This document shows, piece after piece, positions 1-8,439 of a DNA stretch of 22,005 bases (positions within the stretch are counted from its first letter, which is position 1; every line of letters starts with the position of its first letter). The notes under the pieces were generated by a model, which did not search any database, had not been told where the DNA came from, and saw only the letters and a list, made by a program, of their open reading frames with translations. Source of the stretch: a virus; IMG/VR virus record IMGVR_UViG_3300021960_005983, positions 1-22,005 of that record. One strand, written 5' to 3'. A program made the position numbers and the translations under genes.

Positions 1-1
1 A

Positions 2-79
2 GCAGCAGATACTATTGTTCTTTCTGCATCTCACGCAAGCTCAGTAGATGTAATTCTTTCTATAATGGAGATAACATAA
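2..79 (+). CDS. 3' end of an upstream gene (partial), probably a virion structural protein
   Basis: An open frame runs from the window edge to a TAA at 77-79 and encodes 25 residues ending in SVDVILSIMEIT. The stop overlaps the ATG of the first fibre gene in a TAATG junction, the same arrangement used at other junctions downstream, and a GGAG at 67-70 inside this frame can serve as the ribosome binding site of the next gene. Alternating hydrophobic residues near the C-terminus suggest a beta-strand ending like those of tail or virion proteins. That is only an impression from 25 residues; no family can be assigned. Confidence 0.6.
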   Translation, partial: AADTIVLSASHASSVDVILSIMEIT

Positions 80-2712
80 TGGCTGGTTATATTGGTAATA
101 AAACAGTTCTTGACGATAATGTTGTCAAGACCTCAGTAGAGGCAGCTACAGACAGTAACACTTTCACTGACGCTGATCACTCAAAACTTAACGCTATTGA
201 GGCTTCTGCCACAGCAGATCAAACTGCAGCTGAAATCTTAACGGCTATTAAAACAGTTGATGGTACAGGAACAGGACTTGATGCTGATCTTTTAGATGGT
301 CAAGAGGGTTCCTACTACACAGGCTATGCTGATACTGCTGTAGCCAACTTAGTAGACTCTTCTCCTGCAGCCCTTAACACTCTTAACGAGTTAGCAGCTG
401 CTATTGGCGATGACGCTAACTTTAGCACAACTGTTACTAACTCGATTGCCACAAAAATGCCTCTAGCTGGAGGTACGTTTACTGGTGATGTTACATTTAC
501 AGGGGCTTCATATAACGCCGTCTGGGACAAGTCAGATAACGCGCTTAAATTCGCTGATAATACTAAACTAAAATTTGGTGCTGACCCTAACCTAGAGATT
601 TATCACAATGGTGGCAGCAGCTATATAGATGATATTGGAAGCGGCAGTCTTGCTCTAAGGACTAATGGTTTTGGCATTAATATGATGTCAACATCGTCTG
701 AAATGATGGGCGTATTTACACCTAACGGAAGTGTGGATCTATACTACGACAACGTAAAAAAGTTTGAAACAACCTCTACAGGCATAGACGTTACAGGTAA
801 CATAACAGTATCAGGCACCGTTGACGGACGAGACATTGCGACAAACATACCCTCAAGTTTAGGTTCAGCGGGTCAGGTTCTTACTGTAAACAGTGGCGGC
901 AGTGCGGCTGAATGGGCGGCTGGTGGTGATGTTGTAAACGACACCAGCCCACAACTTGGTGGCGACTTGCAAACTAACGGCCATGACGTTGTGATGGGGA
1001 ATAATGACCTAATCAAATTAGGTACATTTAGCGGTCAACCGGCTGCTGCTTTTATTTTCTCAAACGGCAACACGCTCAGTCTAAATTCGTGGGGGGCAAC
1101 AAGAATAACTGGCTCGAATATGACGTTTGCCAAAGCGGGTGGCGGCGAGGAATATGCGAACTTTGTTGCGGATGGGGCCACAAGTTTATACCACAACAAT
1201 ATTAAGAAGTTTGAAACAACATCTACAGGCATAGACATAACAGGCGCAATTACTGTTAATGGTTCAGCGCTTACATCTGGTATCACTAGTCTTGCCGCAG
1301 ATACTTCTCCTCAATTAGGCGGTAACTTAGAAACCAACGGAAATCATATTATTACAGGTGGTTCGGATGTAATTAAACTAGGTAATTCTTCGGGCAACAG
1401 AGCAGAAATTTCGCACACGGGAACCGCTACAGGAGCTTTTGTCCTTAACAATTACGCTGGTGATTTTGCTATGCGTTGTGTGGATGGTAATAGCACTACT
1501 CGCAAGGCATACTTTGGCTTTACAAATACTTTTGAAGATTTTATGATTGCTACTCCTAATGATAAAGTTCAACTTAACTTTAATAATAGTGAAAAGCTTA
1601 AAACTACTAATACTGGTATAGACGTAACAGGCGCGATTACTGTCAACGGCTCAGCGCTTACAGGTGCAGACCTTTATGCTGCAAACGAAAGTAGTCCCGC
1701 AGGACAACCAAGTGCAACTGGAACTAATGCAATAGCAATTGGTGATAGTGCAGCCGCTTCTGGTAACGATTCTATAGCTATTGGCGAGACTACCGTTGCT
1801 AGTGGGCATCAAGGTATATCCCTCGGTTATAATGCTAAATCAGGTTATCGGTCTATTGCTGGCCCTGACAGCAATGCTTCGGGGGGCAATGCGGTAGCGT
1901 TTGGAATTGCATTTAACGGATCAAATTATGGTGCGGCAGGGGATTTTAGTCTTGCAATCGGATACCAAACTAATGTCGTAGGCGACTGGGCAATTGGGCT
2001 GGGGCCAAATACTTATGTCACAGGTGATCGAGCAGTTGCCATAGGTGCCTATAATCAGGCTACAGGAGCTAATGCTACGGCTGTTGGTTATGGTTCAATG
2101 GCTGGTGGCGCACAGTCGTATGCTTTTGGCGGTCAAACAACTGGCGTAAGGTCTGTAACATTAGGAAGATCCGCACTGGCATATGCCGATGAAGCTATAT
2201 CATTAGGTTCATACTCAAAGGCTAATGCAGTTAGGGCTGTAGCAATAGGATACCATTCTTTAGCTAATCAAAAAGGCAAAATAGCCTACAGCACTAGCAG
2301 TTTTTCTGCTCAAGGTGACTCTCAAGGCGGCACATTTATTTTAAGGTCTGATACTACTGACGCAACTCCCGAAGCCATGACCACAAACAATGCAACAGCA
2401 GATGCAACCAACCAAATCGTAGCTGCATCTGACACTTGTATAACATTCCACGGCACTATCACTGCGATGCAAAACGGGGCGCAAGCCCATGCTGGTTGGG
2501 AAATCAAAGGTATGTTGGTCAACGATGGCGGCACTACAACATTAGCCCTTGGCAACGTGTCAGACATGGCGGCTACAAATGCCTCTAGTTGGGCAGTAGC
2601 ACTTAGTGCTGATAACACGAACAATGCCTTAAAGATACAAGTTACAGGCGAGGCTAGTCATAACATTAGGTGGGTGGCTAACATACAGACTTCGGAGGTT
2701 ACATACGCATAA
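79..2712 (+). CDS. Tail fibre protein 1, mosaic fibre with YadA-head-like repeats (877 aa)
   Basis: Probable receptor-binding tail fibre, the first of four tandem paralogues. Residues about 60-150 resemble the repeat of many phage fibres (LDGQEGSYY, LNELAAAIGDD, MPLAGGTFTGDV). Residues about 150-530 carry fibre modules often seen in marine phages: LKFGADPNLEIYHNGGSSYI, SAGQVLTVNSGG, two DTSPQLGG(D/N)L(Q/E)TNG units, and three copies of a TGID(V/I)TG unit. From about residue 545 to 735 the sequence becomes a solenoid of degenerate 14-15 residue AIAIGxxAxAxG units like YadA head repeats. The last ~125 residues, from SDTTDATPEA to the end, form a module shared with the next three genes and with many phage fibres. 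The start follows GGAG at 67-70 and overlaps the upstream stop. The fibre role rests on motifs; the receptor is unknown. Confidence 0.88.
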   Translation: MAGYIGNKTVLDDNVVKTSVEAATDSNTFTDADHSKLNAIEASATADQTAAEILTAIKTVDGTGTGLDADLLDGQEGSYYTGYADTAVANLVDSSPAALNTLNELAAAIGDDANFSTTVTNSIATKMPLAGGTFTGDVTFTGASYNAVWDKSDNALKFADNTKLKFGADPNLEIYHNGGSSYIDDIGSGSLALRTNGFGINMMSTSSEMMGVFTPNGSVDLYYDNVKKFETTSTGIDVTGNITVSGTVDGRDIATNIPSSLGSAGQVLTVNSGGSAAEWAAGGDVVNDTSPQLGGDLQTNGHDVVMGNNDLIKLGTFSGQPAAAFIFSNGNTLSLNSWGATRITGSNMTFAKAGGGEEYANFVADGATSLYHNNIKKFETTSTGIDITGAITVNGSALTSGITSLAADTSPQLGGNLETNGNHIITGGSDVIKLGNSSGNRAEISHTGTATGAFVLNNYAGDFAMRCVDGNSTTRKAYFGFTNTFEDFMIATPNDKVQLNFNNSEKLKTTNTGIDVTGAITVNGSALTGADLYAANESSPAGQPSATGTNAIAIGDSAAASGNDSIAIGETTVASGHQGISLGYNAKSGYRSIAGPDSNASGGNAVAFGIAFNGSNYGAAGDFSLAIGYQTNVVGDWAIGLGPNTYVTGDRAVAIGAYNQATGANATAVGYGSMAGGAQSYAFGGQTTGVRSVTLGRSALAYADEAISLGSYSKANAVRAVAIGYHSLANQKGKIAYSTSSFSAQGDSQGGTFILRSDTTDATPEAMTTNNATADATNQIVAASDTCITFHGTITAMQNGAQAHAGWEIKGMLVNDGGTTTLALGNVSDMAATNASSWAVALSADNTNNALKIQVTGEASHNIRWVANIQTSEVTYA
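760..1662 (+). repeat. Three intragenic direct repeats (TGIDVTG unit) in fibre gene 1
   Basis: Copies lie at about 760-816, 1207-1275 and 1594-1662 (residues from 228, 377 and 506). Each encodes a K-x-x-T-T-x-T-G-I-D-(V/I)-T-G-x-I-T-V core. Copies 1 and 2 are nearly identical in DNA over their first 30 bases, and copies 2 and 3 share nearly the same 3' half encoding AITVNGSALT. The mix of DNA-identical and diverged parts suggests duplication followed by partial exchange between copies. Confidence 0.8.
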
Positions 2713-4376
2713 TGGGACAAATAGAAATTAATCACACAGGGTCTGGCGGTACGGTAGTACTAAGCTCTGACGGCACTGATCTCTTATTAGGAGGTAGTGC
2801 TATTGGTGGTGGAGGTGGTGCTTCTGCTTATACACGCGAGGCAAAAACTGCAGATTACACCGCTGTTGCTGGCGATCTAGGTAAAATTCTTGATTTTACT
2901 GCAAATAGTTCTACTTTAAGTCTTACCGCCGCAGCAACTTTAGGTGCTGGCTGGTATGTTTGGATCAAAAATAGCACCACCCAAACTTCTGGCGATCATG
3001 AAATTACAATTGATCCTAACGGTAGCGAAACAATAGAAACAAGCGCAACTAGAATATTGTATAGAGGTCAATCTATGCTTCTAGTCTGTGACGGGAGTAA
3101 CTTTTTTACTATATCTGGTGGTGTTCATGGCATTGCCATAAATAGTGAAGCGCATGGCAGTTCTAGCGAATGGCCTCAAGCGGGGGGTGACGAGGCTATA
3201 GCTATAGGTTATGGCTCAACATCGGCTCAACCTTATGGTGTAGCTATGGGTTGGCAAGCAAATGCTCAAGGGAATAGCGGTGTTGCTTTAGGCTATCAGG
3301 CATATGGTTCACACAGTGCTGTTGCTATTGGTAAACAAGCAGAAGCGCATACTGGCCATATAGCTATCGGGAATAATGCGGAAACTTCGCCATCTGGGGA
3401 CCGAGAAACTTCAATCGGATATACCTCACGGACTGCTGGAACCGACAGCATTGCTTTAGGTTATAGTAATGCGTCAGCCGCTGGAAGCATTGCACTCGGT
3501 ATTCAAACTAATTCTTCTAGCTACGGGGCTAGTGGTACTGACTCAATAGCAATCGGGCATGATGCAAAGTCAAGTGACACAAAAAGCGTTGCTGTAGGTC
3601 CAAACACAGTAGCATCTGGGCTTAGGTCAACAGCATTAGGCTATAACTCTGTCGCTTCTGGCCAATTTGCTTTGGCGATTGGTAGTGAGACTGCTGGGGG
3701 TCTCGGAGGGGCGCTTGCAGATCATACCGTTGCCATAGGCCCAAGGGCGTTAGCGCAGTTAGAAAAAGGAACTTGTATAGGTTATTATGCTTATGCCAGA
3801 GAACGAGCAACTGGTCTTGGAAACAACGCACGAAGTTTAGCAACAAGATCAGTAGCACTTGGTGCCGATTCAGAGGTAATGGACACTTCTACAGGAGGAA
3901 TGGCGCTTGGTAGTTATTCCTACGTTCCCCAAACACGGCATGGTGCAATAGCCTTTAACAACGGAGTTCGTTTTGCAGCGGCAGGAGATAGTCAGGCTGG
4001 TCTGTTTGTTCTTCGCTCTGATACAACGGACGCAACTCCCGAAGCTATGACTACAAACAACGCAACTGCTGCGTCCACTAATCAAATTACTATACCAACG
4101 GACAGTTGCATTATGTTCTCAGGCACAATCGTGGCAATGCAGAATGGTGCACAAGACCAAGGTGGTTGGGAGATTAAAGGACTGCTTAAAAACGATGGCG
4201 GTACAACTACCCTCGTTAATTCAAACGTCCAGACATTTGCTGAAGGTAATAGTTGGGCAGTAGCCTTATCAGCCGATAATACAAACAACGCACTCAAGGT
4301 ACAAGTTACTGGTGAAGCTAGTCATAACATTCGCTGGGTTGCTAACATACAAACAAGTGAGGTGACTTATGCTTAA
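2712..4376 (+). CDS. Tail fibre protein 2, YadA-head-like paralogue (554 aa)
   Basis: Second fibre paralogue. Residues 1-40 form a short N-terminal module (HTGSGG, LSSDGTDLLLGGS, polyglycine) shared with fibres 3 and 4 and probably used for attachment or trimer start. Residues about 40-138 form a second module with YTAVAGDLGK, LTAAATLGAGW, DPNGSETI and LVCDGSNF, also present in fibre 3 and common in phage fibres. Residues about 140-425 are a long array of degenerate AIAIG-type YadA-head repeats, with one SSYGA unit at 3516-3530. The C-terminal ~130 residues are the shared SDTTDATPEA module and match fibre 1 almost residue for residue at the end (ASHNIRWVANIQTSEVTYA). The ATG overlaps the upstream stop as TAATG. 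A GGAGG sits at 2694-2698, 13 bases before it, inside the upstream C-terminal codons. Confidence 0.87.
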   Translation: MGQIEINHTGSGGTVVLSSDGTDLLLGGSAIGGGGGASAYTREAKTADYTAVAGDLGKILDFTANSSTLSLTAAATLGAGWYVWIKNSTTQTSGDHEITIDPNGSETIETSATRILYRGQSMLLVCDGSNFFTISGGVHGIAINSEAHGSSSEWPQAGGDEAIAIGYGSTSAQPYGVAMGWQANAQGNSGVALGYQAYGSHSAVAIGKQAEAHTGHIAIGNNAETSPSGDRETSIGYTSRTAGTDSIALGYSNASAAGSIALGIQTNSSSYGASGTDSIAIGHDAKSSDTKSVAVGPNTVASGLRSTALGYNSVASGQFALAIGSETAGGLGGALADHTVAIGPRALAQLEKGTCIGYYAYARERATGLGNNARSLATRSVALGADSEVMDTSTGGMALGSYSYVPQTRHGAIAFNNGVRFAAAGDSQAGLFVLRSDTTDATPEAMTTNNATAASTNQITIPTDSCIMFSGTIVAMQNGAQDQGGWEIKGLLKNDGGTTTLVNSNVQTFAEGNSWAVALSADNTNNALKVQVTGEASHNIRWVANIQTSEVTYA

Positions 4377-4391
4377 CAGGAGTAATAAATA

Positions 4392-6002
4392 ATGGGAGCG
4401 ATTAATTTAGACAACACTGGCTCTGGTGGAGCAATTACGTTATCCAGTGACGGTACTAGTCTCTTACTAGGTGGCAGTTCTATTGGCGGCGGCGGTGCTT
4501 CTGCTTATACCATTGATACAAAAACTGATAACTACACTGCTGTTGCTGGTGATTTAGGTAAACTTATCAACTTTACATCAATATCAGCAGATAAAACACT
4601 TACATTAACTGCTGCTGCAACTTTGGGTGCAGGGTGGTTTTGCTATGTCCGTTATTCTGCAATTGCAAGTGGAGCAGCAGGTTATGCTTATAAAGTTATT
4701 ATTGACCCAAACGGATCAGAAACAATAGATGGTGAAGCAACAAGGAATATGAAGGGCGGTCAAACTTTTCAAATCTTATGTGACGGTTCTAACTTCCACA
4801 TCTTATCTTCTGATGATAGTAGGGCTTTTTCTCACAACGTCTTCTATGGTGGTGTTGGAACTTATGGTCAATCTCTTGCTCAACCAGAAGCTTCGGGGGC
4901 GTATGCTATTGCTTTAGGTGGTGCAGCATTATCTAGTGGAACTGGGTCTGTAGCCCTTGGGTATGACTCGAAATCTACTGGTAGTAATTCATTTGCAGGG
5001 CCAAAATCAACAGCCACAGGGCAGTACAGTGTTAGTCTTGGAAATGGTTCTCCTGCGGGGAATTACAATGGGGCAAGGGGTGCTGGTTCTATTGCTATTG
5101 GTCAAACAGTTTCAAACGCATCAGGAAGTCTTGCGATTGGACAATACGCTAATGCTACAGGCGCAAATGCTTCAGCTATAGGCCATTCTCTTGCTTCGGG
5201 ATCACACTCCTTTGCCGCTGGTATAGCATCTAACTCAAGCAGCTACGGGGCTACTGGTGCTAACAGTATTGCTATGGGATATCATGCAAAAGCAAATGCT
5301 GCATCAGGAATAGGTATTGGTGGTAGTTCGATAGCAACGGGTTCAAACAGCGTTGCCCTCGGTGGTACTAATTACGGCGGTCCACAAGCAATAGGGGCGG
5401 CCTCGGTTGTTATAGGCCAAAATTACTCACTTAGTAGCCCTAGTGCAAACGGCCCAGGATCAATTTCCTTACAAGACGGGTCTTCCACAAATGGCAATGC
5501 CTCAAATTCAATGGCGGTACAGGGCGGCAGCACCCTTATAAAAGGTCAGTATGCTTATGCTGGAGGTGAATCAGGCTCTACTGCTCAAACTTCTACTTAT
5601 GTATTAAAAAGAGCAACCACTGATGCAACTATTACTACGTTAACCACGGAACGGATTACTTCAAGTACTACTCCAAGTGCTACTAACCAAATTATATTGC
5701 GGGATGAAAGTGCGGTAAGTTTTAGCGGAACTGTCGTTGTGCGAGAAGATGCAACAGACGGCGATGATTATGCTGGTTGGGAAATCAAAGGTGTAATTAT
5801 GCGAGAAGGTGCAGCGTCTGCAACCACGTTAGGAGTAGGCATAGTAAATAGCCTTTATCACACTGCGGGGTTAGCAAATGCAGTAGTAACACTCTCTGCC
5901 GATACCTCCAATGGCGGTTTGAAAGTACAAGTAACAGGCATTGCATCTACAAATCTAAGGTGGGTTGCTGCAATCAACACAAGCGAGGTCAGAAACTCAT
6001 AA
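4392..6002 (+). CDS. Tail fibre protein 3, YadA-head-like paralogue with a diverged C-terminal module (536 aa)
   Basis: Third fibre paralogue. It has the same N-terminal module (residues 1-38, SSDGTSLLLGGS) and the same second module (about 39-140: YTAVAGDLGK, LTAAATLGAGWF, DPNGSETIDG, LCDGSNFH) as fibre 2. The YadA-head-like solenoid spans about residues 165-395 with a SSYGA unit at 5238-5252. Its C-terminal module (about 400-536) keeps the family landmarks ATTDAT, SATNQI, SFSGTVVV, GWEIKG, LSADTSNGGLKVQVTG and LRWVA, but differs in loops and is clearly more distant than those of fibres 1, 2 and 4. Unlike the other fibres it has a 15-base gap before it with an AGGAG at 4378-4382, so it can be initiated on its own. 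It probably offers a different distal surface and perhaps different specificity. Confidence 0.86.
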   Translation: MGAINLDNTGSGGAITLSSDGTSLLLGGSSIGGGGASAYTIDTKTDNYTAVAGDLGKLINFTSISADKTLTLTAAATLGAGWFCYVRYSAIASGAAGYAYKVIIDPNGSETIDGEATRNMKGGQTFQILCDGSNFHILSSDDSRAFSHNVFYGGVGTYGQSLAQPEASGAYAIALGGAALSSGTGSVALGYDSKSTGSNSFAGPKSTATGQYSVSLGNGSPAGNYNGARGAGSIAIGQTVSNASGSLAIGQYANATGANASAIGHSLASGSHSFAAGIASNSSSYGATGANSIAMGYHAKANAASGIGIGGSSIATGSNSVALGGTNYGGPQAIGAASVVIGQNYSLSSPSANGPGSISLQDGSSTNGNASNSMAVQGGSTLIKGQYAYAGGESGSTAQTSTYVLKRATTDATITTLTTERITSSTTPSATNQIILRDESAVSFSGTVVVREDATDGDDYAGWEIKGVIMREGAASATTLGVGIVNSLYHTAGLANAVVTLSADTSNGGLKVQVTGIASTNLRWVAAINTSEVRNS

Positions 6003-8110
6003 TGGGAAAAATTCAATTAGATCATACAGGCTCTGGAGGGGGAGTTACTCTATCTAGTGACGGTACTAACCTCTTACTAGGTGGAAGTGCTGTTGGTGGT
6101 GGTGGTGACCCAGACCTCTATGCAGATAACTATCACGGTTCTACTACTAAACCTGTTGCATCTGGTGAGGATGCAGTAGCAATTGGTCGTCAAATGACGG
6201 CATCTGGTAGCCGTGCGTTTGCAGCGGGGGGTTATAATAACACAGCAAGTGGTACGAATGCTATTGCAATGGGTTATGCAACTACTGCTAGTGGAGATCA
6301 ATCTATTGCGATGGGTAACGGCTCCCAAGCCACGATTAGTAACAGTACAAGTCTCGGTTATTTATCTCTAGCACAAGGGTCGCAATCAGTAGCATTAGGG
6401 AACGCAAGAACAGGTGGAACAGCCAGTTTTGCAGCAACAATTGACAATAATACCTCAAGCTATGGGGCTAGCGGGATAAATTCTGTAGCGATTGGGAAAC
6501 AAGCAAAGGCTAGTGGAACAGGAAGCGCGGCACTAGGAAACCTAGTAAACGCTACGGCTACATATTCAAGTATAGTTGGATATGCTAGCACCGCCTCTGC
6601 AAATTATGCTTCTGTTTTTGGCGGCAGATCAAATACTGCATCCGCAACCTATGCTACTGTTATTGGAGGTTATTCTAACACATCAAGCGGTAACGGGAGT
6701 ATAGCAACTGGTTTTGCAAACACTGCAAGTGGTGCTTATGCTCTTGCGGGAGGTTATGGTTGTACAGCGAGTAATGCTTCAGCTTTTGCCTTTGGTAATA
6801 CGTCTGTAGCCTCTGGTGCAAATTCTGTTTCAATCGGACACACCAGTACAGCTAGTCACGAAAAAGCATTTGCGATTGGTGATAACGTACAATCCACAGC
6901 CACAAACCAAATCAATCTAGGCGGTACGGCAGATACTGTACGCATATGCGAATACTACACTCTACCAACTTCTGCTGGCAATTCGGGCCAAGTGTTAACT
7001 AGCAACGGTTCTGGAGGGACTTCGTTCGCAGCACCTCCTTCTCCAACAGGTTATGCTTTTGGGACTCTAACACAGACAGCCCCATCAGCTACAGGTAACA
7101 ATGCTATTGCAATTGGAGATAGGACAACAGCGACACAGCTTTACAGTGTAGCTATTGGGTCAGAAGCTAAATCTGTGGCGTCAAGCGGTATAGCAATTGG
7201 TAATTCTTATGCTGGTGGGTCTTCTAGTCTTGCAATTGGAGGAGGCTCAAATAGCGGGAGCTTCGGTGCACTTACAACCAGTTCAATAGCAATTGGAATG
7301 GGGGCAAAAGCCTTTGGAGGTACAGGGGCAGGGGCTTTCGGCTATCATTCTATAGCCAATGGAACACAGGCTACTGCTATGACAGATAGCTATGCGAGTG
7401 GTGCAGATAGTTTTGCAGCGGCTATGGCAAACAACACCACAAGCTACGGGGCTACTGGAACTGGAGCAATAGCAATTGGTGATCGAACCAAAACCACAGG
7501 AAGCTATGGTATTAGTATAGGCCGATTAAATACTGTTTCTGGCACAAATGGTGCTGCTGCAATAGGTCAATCTATTACGCTTTCGGGGGAAGGGTCATTT
7601 GCTGCTGGCAATAATGTTCAATGCAATAGCTCCAATGCTCAAGCATTTGGTCAAGGTGCATCTACCAGTGGAATTTTTGGGAAATTTGCAAGAGCCTGTG
7701 GTTTTTTTGGTAATTACGGTGATAGACAATCTGGTTGGTATAGCCTTGTCTCAGACACTACTAACGCTACCCCAGAAGCCTTGACTACTAATAACGCCAC
7801 AGCCGCTGCTAACAATCAGATTGTAGTTGCTTCTGATAGTTGCATGACATTTAGTGGCACTATCGTGGCTATGCAAAATGGCGCACAAGCTTACGGGTCG
7901 TGGAAAATAGACGGGATAATAGTTAATGACGGGGGAACAACTACTCTCCCCGCATCGAGTATTACTGAAAATATTAACGCAAGTAACTGGGGCTTAGCTT
8001 TGTCCGCAGACAATACAAACAATGCTTTAAAAATACAAGTAACAGGTGAAGCATCACACAATATTCGTTGGGTAGCAAATATCCAAACGGCAGAAGTCAA
8101 CTACGCTTAA
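6002..8110 (+). CDS. Tail fibre protein 4, fibre with two YadA-head-like blocks (702 aa)
   Basis: Fourth fibre paralogue. I place the start at the ATG at 6002, which overlaps the upstream stop (TAATG) and gives the shared N-terminus MGKIQLDHTGSGG; an in-frame ATG at 5960 would add 14 unrelated residues and overlap gene 3 by 43 bases. After the N-terminal module (1-38) comes a DLYADN linker, then solenoid block 1 (about 47-303), a connector (about 303-360) with NQINLGGTADTVRI and NSGQVLTSNGSGG, then solenoid block 2 (about 363-560) and the shared C-terminal module (about 578-702). Each block holds one SYGA unit (6455-6469 and 7439-7453). The middle module of fibres 2 and 3 is missing. The connector looks like the end of one fibre head joined to the start of another, so the gene may be a fusion. 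Confidence 0.87.
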   Translation: MGKIQLDHTGSGGGVTLSSDGTNLLLGGSAVGGGGDPDLYADNYHGSTTKPVASGEDAVAIGRQMTASGSRAFAAGGYNNTASGTNAIAMGYATTASGDQSIAMGNGSQATISNSTSLGYLSLAQGSQSVALGNARTGGTASFAATIDNNTSSYGASGINSVAIGKQAKASGTGSAALGNLVNATATYSSIVGYASTASANYASVFGGRSNTASATYATVIGGYSNTSSGNGSIATGFANTASGAYALAGGYGCTASNASAFAFGNTSVASGANSVSIGHTSTASHEKAFAIGDNVQSTATNQINLGGTADTVRICEYYTLPTSAGNSGQVLTSNGSGGTSFAAPPSPTGYAFGTLTQTAPSATGNNAIAIGDRTTATQLYSVAIGSEAKSVASSGIAIGNSYAGGSSSLAIGGGSNSGSFGALTTSSIAIGMGAKAFGGTGAGAFGYHSIANGTQATAMTDSYASGADSFAAAMANNTTSYGATGTGAIAIGDRTKTTGSYGISIGRLNTVSGTNGAAAIGQSITLSGEGSFAAGNNVQCNSSNAQAFGQGASTSGIFGKFARACGFFGNYGDRQSGWYSLVSDTTNATPEALTTNNATAAANNQIVVASDSCMTFSGTIVAMQNGAQAYGSWKIDGIIVNDGGTTTLPASSITENINASNWGLALSADNTNNALKIQVTGEASHNIRWVANIQTAEVNYA

Positions 8111-8124
8111 AAGGAGCAAATAAA

Positions 8125-8427
8125 ATGGCTATTACAAATAACATTACTACAGAAAATTCACAGTACGGTATTGCTTTCAACGGGGCTTACTACCGTATCG
8201 TTACAGCAGCAGTCAGCCGTCAGCGTGGGGATGATCAAAAGTTCAGCGTCATGATCGACCTATCTGGTTATGCTGCAACCCCTGATGATGACACCCGTGA
8301 GGTAGATTTCAAACGTTATCAAGCTCCACTAGACGCTGTAGAAGCAGCTTCTGGTGCTACATTTCTAGCAAAATGTTATGCTTGGGTTATGGCTCAAGGC
8401 GATATGAACGGTAGTTCAGCAGCTTAA
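8125..8427 (+). CDS. Small protein of unknown function downstream of the fibres (100 aa)
   Basis: I choose the ATG at 8125 because AAGGAG at 8110-8115 precedes it at a good distance; an in-frame ATG at 8068 would add 19 residues read through the end of fibre 4. The protein starts MAITNNITTENSQYGIAFNG and has a strand-rich middle (YYRIVTAAVSRQRG, FSVMIDLSGYA) and a charged DDDTREVDFKRYQ segment. It has no signal peptide or membrane segment. Small proteins of this style occur near fibre genes in other phages, so a virion-associated role is reasonable, but I recognise no domain and the function is unknown. Confidence 0.75.
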   Translation: MAITNNITTENSQYGIAFNGAYYRIVTAAVSRQRGDDQKFSVMIDLSGYAATPDDDTREVDFKRYQAPLDAVEAASGATFLAKCYAWVMAQGDMNGSSAA

Positions 8428-8439
8428 AGGAAGACTCCT

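Noticed and set aside
4957-5181. Overlapping + strand ORFs in fibre genes (4957-5181, 7599-7784)
   Set aside because: They are other-frame shadows with low-complexity sequence and no initiation signal.
5960-6002. Earlier ATG for fibre 4 at 5960
   Set aside because: It would add 14 residues unlike the shared N-terminal module and overlap fibre 3; the ATG at 6002 restores the MGKIQLDHTGSGG start.
1700-7700. CRISPR array or tandem satellite suggested by repetitive text
   Set aside because: The repeats are degenerate protein-level AIAIG units in one open frame, without constant repeats or spacers.
2322-8100. Similar reverse-strand ORFs opposite the C-terminal modules of fibres 1, 2 and 4 (2322-2624, 4082-4297, 7891-8100)
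   Set aside because: They look alike only because the sense-strand codons are conserved. They have no ribosome sites or recognisable domains and lie fully inside strong genes.
79-8110. Diversity-generating retroelement targeting the fibres
   Set aside because: No reverse transcriptase and no template/variable repeat pair with adenine-specific changes is visible in the window.
8068-8124. Earlier ATG for the 100-aa protein at 8068
   Set aside because: The extension is read through the end of fibre 4, while AAGGAG sits directly before the ATG at 8125.
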